A stretch of 8,815 bases of DNA from Merdiplasma sp905207905 (GTDB lineage: Bacteria; Bacillota; Clostridia; Lachnospirales; Lachnospiraceae): NCBI GenBank assembly GCA_902475025.1, contig CABRXX010000087.1, forward strand, positions 1 to 8,815, in the 5' to 3' direction. Below, in pieces: positions 5,378 through 8,815 of this stretch (position 1 is its first letter; each line of letters starts with the position of its first letter). The notes below the pieces were generated by a model. That model was not told where the DNA came from and ran no database searches. It saw only the letters and a list, made by a program, of their open reading frames with translations. Both the position numbers and the translations under genes were made by a program.

Positions 5378-6193
5378 ATGCGGTTTCGGCCGTGTATTGA
5401 TATACATAACGGAAAAATAAAACAGATTGTGGGAGGATCCCTGCAGGATGAGGGAGACTGGGCCAGGGAAAATTTTGTCTCTGAGAAAAACGGAGATTTT
5501 TATGCCCGGTTTTATAAGAAGGACGGGCTGCAGGGGGGACATATTATTTTGCTGAATCCGGTTACCTCCCCTTACTATGAAGCTACCAGAACCCAGGCAC
5601 TGCTGGCTCTGAAAGAGGACCCAGGGAAATGGCAGGTAGGCGGCGGAATTACGCAGGAGAATGGAGCGGGTTTTTTGGAAGCAGGGGCCTCTCATGTGAT
5701 TGTTACCTCCTATGTATTTCAGGGAGGAGAGATCCGCATGGAGAATCTGGAGCGGATGCGGCAGGCAGTAGGAAGAGAACATCTGGTATTGGATGTGAGC
5801 TGCCGGAAAAAGGGAGACGGATATTATATTGTGACAGATCGCTGGCAGAAATTTACCAATGTGGCTCTTACCGTGGAAGTACTTAAGGAACTGGCCTCTT
5901 ACTGTGATGAGTTTCTGGTACATGGAGTGGATGTGGAGGGAAAGGCTTCTGGAGTGGATCTTCCGCTGATCAAACTGCTGGGCAGCTATTCAGGGATCCC
6001 TATCACCTATGCCGGAGGGATCGGTACCCTGGCAGATCTGGACTGTTTGGCGCAGGAGAGCCGGGGCCGGCTGGATGTAACTGTGGGGAGCGCATTGGAT
6101 CTGTTTGGTGGCTCTTTACCCTACCGTGACATTTTGCGTTTTTGTGAAGAATTTACAGAAAGTTCATTGATTACTGGAGAAAATGTGATATAA
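5378..6193 (+). CDS. hisA: Eukaryotic-type (HIS6-like) phosphoribosylformimino-AICAR isomerase
   Basis: The product has 271 residues. It catalyses the Amadori rearrangement of ProFAR to PRFAR, the fourth step of histidine synthesis, in a cytosolic TIM barrel. The sequence follows yeast HIS6 rather than the usual bacterial HisA: CIDIHNGKIKQIVGGSL at 6-22 (yeast CIDLHNGEVKQIVGGTL), NFVSEKNGDFYARFYK, QGGHIILL, WQVGGGI (85-91), SHVIVTSYVF, LVLDVSCRKKGDGYYIV (136-152), DEFLVHGVDVEG (177-188), YAGGI (211-215) and VTVGSALDLFGG (235-246). Asp8 and Asp139 fall at the catalytic acid/base positions. The C-terminal glycine-rich GSALD..GG segment is the expected phosphate site. AAGGAGG (5363-5369) lies 8 bases before the ATG. 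It is not in a his operon here; its neighbour is hpf, 32 bases downstream. Confidence 0.9.
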   Translation: MRFRPCIDIHNGKIKQIVGGSLQDEGDWARENFVSEKNGDFYARFYKKDGLQGGHIILLNPVTSPYYEATRTQALLALKEDPGKWQVGGGITQENGAGFLEAGASHVIVTSYVFQGGEIRMENLERMRQAVGREHLVLDVSCRKKGDGYYIVTDRWQKFTNVALTVEVLKELASYCDEFLVHGVDVEGKASGVDLPLIKLLGSYSGIPITYAGGIGTLADLDCLAQESRGRLDVTVGSALDLFGGSLPYRDILRFCEEFTESSLITGENVI

Positions 6194-6194
6194 T
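6167..6194 (+). promoter_or_regulatory. hpf promoter embedded in the 3' end of hisA
   Basis: TTGATT (6167-6172) and a perfect TATAAT (6189-6194) are 16 bases apart. TG at 6186-6187 makes an extended -10. The TATAAT contains the hisA stop codon TAA (6191-6193). A start near 6201 leaves a leader of about 25 bases before hpf. Confidence 0.72.
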
Positions 6195-6225
6195 AACCAT
6201 ATAAAACTGCAAAGGGGTTGATGAT

Positions 6226-6753
6226 ATGAAATTTACGATCAGCGGAAAAAACATCGAGGTAACAGACGGACTGAGGAGTGCTGTGACAGAAAAGCTGGGC
6301 AAGCTGGAACGTTATTTTACCCCGGATACGGATATCCTGGTTACATTGAGTGTAGAAAAGGAGCGCCAGAAGATTGAGGTTACCATTCCTGTTAAGGGAA
6401 ATATTATTCGTTCTGAGCAGGTGAGCAATGATATGTACGTCTCCATTGATCTGGTGGAAGAGGTCATTGAGCGCCAGCTTCGGAAGTATAAAACAAAAAT
6501 TGTGGAGAAGCATCAGGAAGGAGGAAACTTCAAAAAAGAATTCCTGGAAAAGGAAGCAGAGCCTCTTGAGGATGTGAAGATTATCCGTACCAAACATTTT
6601 GGCATTAAGCCCATGTACCCGGAGGACGCCTGCATTCAGATGGAGCTTCTTGGTCATAATTTCTTTGTATTCTGCAATGCAGAGACAGAGGAAGTGAATG
6701 TGGTCTACAAGAGAAAGGGGAATACCTATGGGCTGATTGAACCGGAATTCTGA
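6226..6753 (+). CDS. hpf: Ribosome hibernation promoting factor, long form
   Basis: The product has 175 residues, typical of long HPF in Firmicutes. Residues 1-95 are the S30AE/RaiA domain (MKFTISGKNIEVTDGLRSAVTEKLGKLERYF...), which binds the 30S decoding region during slow growth. A charged linker covers about 96-115. Residues 116-175 are the C-terminal dimerisation domain (VKIIRTKHFGIKPMYPEDACIQMELLGHNFFVF...NVVYKRK.GTYGLIEP type), which pairs two ribosomes into a 100S particle. AAAGGGG (6211-6217) lies 8 bases before the ATG. It has its own strong promoter inside the end of hisA, so it can be expressed independently of that gene. A terminator follows directly. In many Firmicutes hpf is followed by secA; here it is followed by a convergent gene. 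Confidence 0.95.
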   Translation: MKFTISGKNIEVTDGLRSAVTEKLGKLERYFTPDTDILVTLSVEKERQKIEVTIPVKGNIIRSEQVSNDMYVSIDLVEEVIERQLRKYKTKIVEKHQEGGNFKKEFLEKEAEPLEDVKIIRTKHFGIKPMYPEDACIQMELLGHNFFVFCNAETEEVNVVYKRKGNTYGLIEPEF

Positions 6754-6795
6754 AGCCGGAGTTTATGACGCAATGCGGTAACAGAAATAAAAAGA

Positions 6796-6835
6796 GCCGC
6801 TGGAAAATCCAAAAATGGAAGGATTTTCCAGCGGC
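6796..6835. terminator. Bidirectional rho-independent terminator after hpf
   Basis: GCCGCTGGAAAATCC (6796-6810) pairs perfectly over 15 bp with 6821-6835 around a 10-base loop. The plus strand continues ATTTTCGTTT and the minus strand continues TCTTTTTATTT. It serves hpf and the convergent gene ending at 6885. Confidence 0.92.
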
Positions 6836-6884
6836 ATTTTCGTTTCATAAGAATTGCTTCCTATGTGGTGGTTTTAGTTTATGA

Positions 6885-8489
6885 TTATTCGGTTACTTTT
6901 TCAACTGGAGCAGTCACTTTTACGATGGCCTGAGCGTAGCGGGTCAGAGCAGGTGCGCCGCTGTCGGTTACTTCCAGGACAATGTTAAAGTAATCGCCTT
7001 CTGTAGCGTCCGCAGGAATGGTGAAGGAAGTGGAGGAGGAGCTGTGTGCCCACACATCCAGACCGGCCAGACTAGTGCCAGAGTATTTGGACGCTTCATC
7101 GTATACAAACCAGTTGTAGGTCAGCTCATCACCGTCAGGATCAGTAGCGGAACCGTTCAACTCAATCACTTCTCCGGGAGCAGCTTCAAAGTCAAGGCAT
7201 TCAGCGGTAACCTCTGGCTGATGGTTAGCATCCTCATAATTTTCGGCTACGCACCAGTCAGCGCGGGCGGCCCAGTCGTTCATGAATGCAGGGAACCAGC
7301 GATGCACGCTGTATCCTCCGCTGAGCTCTCCTGTAGTGGGATCGTATTCTTTGATCGCACTTGCAACTGCTTCGTTGGTCATGCGTCCGCCCCAGGATCC
7401 ATACTCGGAATTTTCCAGACCGCGAAGTCCTACAGGAATGAGGTACATCCAGCAGGGGCTGTCTCCCTCGGAGATAAATTCATACTGTTCCACAACTCCG
7501 TCAAGAGAGTGGAGCCAGCAGTTTTCCATACTTAGAGTAGCCAGATCACCAAACTGGCTGTCAGGATTTTCGCCCTCATAGTAGGTACCGTCACCGAACA
7601 GGGGGTACTTGCCCATCATAGAGCCATGGTCAAATTTAATGTTTTCCTTCATCCATTCCGGTTTGAAGTACATTCTGTAGGGAATGGTCGCTTTCAGGGA
7701 AGTAAAATATCCGATGCCGCCGGTTACACAGTACATGCGTCTGGCATCCGGCCAGTTGACGGCAATGTAGTTTTCGTAGGCGTTGTCCTGATCGCCGAAA
7801 GAGATCAGAGATAGCTTGTCGCAGACTTTTTTGTAGACCGCATCCCATTCTTTTGTGTCCTTGTATTCTTCTTCGATGGAGAGAAGGGCACGGGCCACGG
7901 TGTTGGTGCCGCCCCAGGCCTGAACGTAAAGGGTGCGCATATCGTCGTCCAGAAGGATTTCCTTCAGGTAATCAGAGCCTTCGGTGGGTTCACGGTAATC
8001 GCCTTCAAACTCAATGTTTCCGATTTTGGTCCGCTCTGTCAGCTCTTCCGGTGAGAGGTAGCGGGAATCGTGTTTTACCAGGTTTGGATATGCTTCTGCA
8101 TATTCATTGTCCAACAGGTCATAGATCCAATTCACTTCCATGGGGCGCCATTGTTTGGCATCAGCACCAGAATTATATTCCTGATCAGCGCCCATGATTT
8201 CCGAGATGGTATGCTCACCATCACCTATCCAGTGATGACAGGAAGCGGAAACCAGGATGCCCGCGATGTCAATGTCATTGGAATACAGCAGCAGGTGCAG
8301 CAGAGATGCCATATCGTCACATTCCAAATCTGTGGTGATCACTGTACGGGGACGGGTGTCTTCTGCGGATATTGTTGTTTCAATAGCTGCAGACTCTGCT
8401 TCCGTGGCAGCTTCCTCTGCAAACACAAAAGGTGCTGAGGAAAGAATCATAGCAGATGTCAAAAGTAAACTTAATGTTCTTTTTTTCAT
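6885..8489 (-). CDS. Secreted nucleoside-hydrolase-like protein (DUF1593 / Sde182 type)
   Basis: The product has 534 residues. Residues 1-24 form a signal peptide (MKKRTLSLLL, hydrophobic core, VFA then EE at the likely cleavage site), with no lipobox. An Ala/Glu/Thr linker runs to about 45. The catalytic-like domain begins PRTVITTDLECDDMASLLHLLLYS (47-70). Its TDLECDD recalls the Asp-rich calcium site of nucleoside hydrolases (DxDxxxDD) in altered form. QAWGGTNTVARAL (190-202), ISFGDQDN (229-236) and GLRGLENSEYGSWGGR (354-369) follow the DUF1593 pattern. Residues about 425-527 form a PKD-like beta domain containing GSATDPDGDELTYNWF (446-461). Marine relatives were described as cellulose-binding, but the substrate here is unknown; a glycan or ribosyl bond is plausible. 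AAAAGGAG, ending 6 bases before the ATG on the minus strand, sets the start. It is monocistronic within the window. Confidence 0.85.
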   Translation of the reverse strand: MKKRTLSLLLTSAMILSSAPFVFAEEAATEAESAAIETTISAEDTRPRTVITTDLECDDMASLLHLLLYSNDIDIAGILVSASCHHWIGDGEHTISEIMGADQEYNSGADAKQWRPMEVNWIYDLLDNEYAEAYPNLVKHDSRYLSPEELTERTKIGNIEFEGDYREPTEGSDYLKEILLDDDMRTLYVQAWGGTNTVARALLSIEEEYKDTKEWDAVYKKVCDKLSLISFGDQDNAYENYIAVNWPDARRMYCVTGGIGYFTSLKATIPYRMYFKPEWMKENIKFDHGSMMGKYPLFGDGTYYEGENPDSQFGDLATLSMENCWLHSLDGVVEQYEFISEGDSPCWMYLIPVGLRGLENSEYGSWGGRMTNEAVASAIKEYDPTTGELSGGYSVHRWFPAFMNDWAARADWCVAENYEDANHQPEVTAECLDFEAAPGEVIELNGSATDPDGDELTYNWFVYDEASKYSGTSLAGLDVWAHSSSSTSFTIPADATEGDYFNIVLEVTDSGAPALTRYAQAIVKVTAPVEKVTE

Positions 8490-8815
8490 GTTCGTCTCCT
8501 TTTCTTTTTGTTTATTTTTGCTTGTTGAAAAAGTAACAAAGAATCGATAACATCATTTTAATTATTCTTGCAAAAAATTCAATGGATTTTATTGAAAAAA
8601 ATTTTCTATAGATAAAATATGTATAAATTATACGAAAATATAATGTAATAACTATGCAATAGCGACAAATAAAAACTGTTGATTTGTGAAAAAAGAGAAA
8701 AAATGAATAAAATTTTATAAAATAATTTATATAAATATTTTTTGAAAGAGAGAAAATAGAAATGGATTTAAAGGAATGGGGTAGAGGGGATGGGAAATAG
8801 AAAATAAAAGAAAGA
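8490..8815. other. AT-rich non-coding region upstream of the DUF1593 gene
   Basis: These 326 bases hold no convincing gene. Near the minus-strand gene is its ribosome site (8496-8503). A perfect minus-strand TATAAT lies at 8627-8632 but has no good -35 box at the right distance. A weaker minus-strand pair, TTGTCG (8663-8668) with CATTAT (8640-8645), is also possible. From 8677 to the window end the + strand has no cytosine and becomes purine-rich. The region may also hold the promoter or leader of a divergent + strand gene beyond the window. Confidence 0.6.

Noticed and set aside
5351..5923. Minus-strand 190-residue frame over hisA
   Set aside because: It is a shadow of the strongly conserved HisA reading frame.
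7044..7535. Plus-strand frames inside the DUF1593 gene
   Set aside because: They are antisense shadows; the minus-strand frame has a signal peptide, conserved domains and a ribosome site.
8545..8558. Catabolite (cre-like) operator upstream of the DUF1593 gene
   Set aside because: On the minus strand TGTTATCGATTCTT matches only half of the cre consensus; the terminal CA is missing.
8762..8800. 12-codon ORF starting MDLKEWGRGDGK near the window end
   Set aside because: It is very short, lies in a cytosine-free low-complexity tract, and has no independent support.

Overview
The window looks like a chromosomal segment from an anaerobic, endospore-forming Firmicute, most likely a gut Lachnospiraceae (Blautia-like acetogen). 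This is inferred from four things: moderate GC with strong AAGGAGG ribosome sites, a SpoVAF-type spore protein, the end of a formate--tetrahydrofolate ligase gene next to a formate/nitrite-family channel, and an overall low-GC Gram-positive gene style. No rRNA, tRNA, CRISPR array, transposase or phage gene was seen.

Layout. (1) 1-1022, + strand: the last 22 codons of a probable fhs gene, a folded 170-base spacer with two stem-loops, then an FNT-family formate/nitrite channel. Formate import next to formate activation is a coherent one-carbon pair. (2) 1140-1196: a bidirectional terminator separates this from a converging minus-strand gene (1267-1731) for a small membrane-anchored protein that resembles an FMN-binding domain but lacks the flavin-attachment threonine. 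(3) 1962-4908, + strand: a DegV/FakB fatty-acid-binding protein with its own promoter, then SpoVAF preceded by a long RNA hairpin that buries its ribosome site, then a small repeat-bearing lipoprotein. (4) 4909-5377: a 469-base region with no convincing gene. It holds a long bulged stem-loop (a candidate structured RNA), a T-run, and a second 14-bp palindrome with a tiny possible ORF. (5) 5378-6753, + strand: a HisA isomerase of the eukaryotic HIS6 type, then the long form of ribosome hibernation promoting factor. The hpf -10 box contains the hisA stop codon. (6) 6796-6835: a second bidirectional terminator, converging on a minus-strand gene (6885-8489) for a secreted nucleoside-hydrolase-like (DUF1593/Sde182) protein. 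(7) 8490-8815: a very AT-rich upstream region ending in a 139-base stretch with no cytosine on the + strand.

Most of the window is ordinary core and accessory chromosome. The best leads are the eukaryotic-type HisA standing alone, the ribosome-site-masking hairpin of spoVAF, and the unassigned structured elements at 104-214 and 4935-5087. I see no clear evidence of a wholly new multi-gene system.
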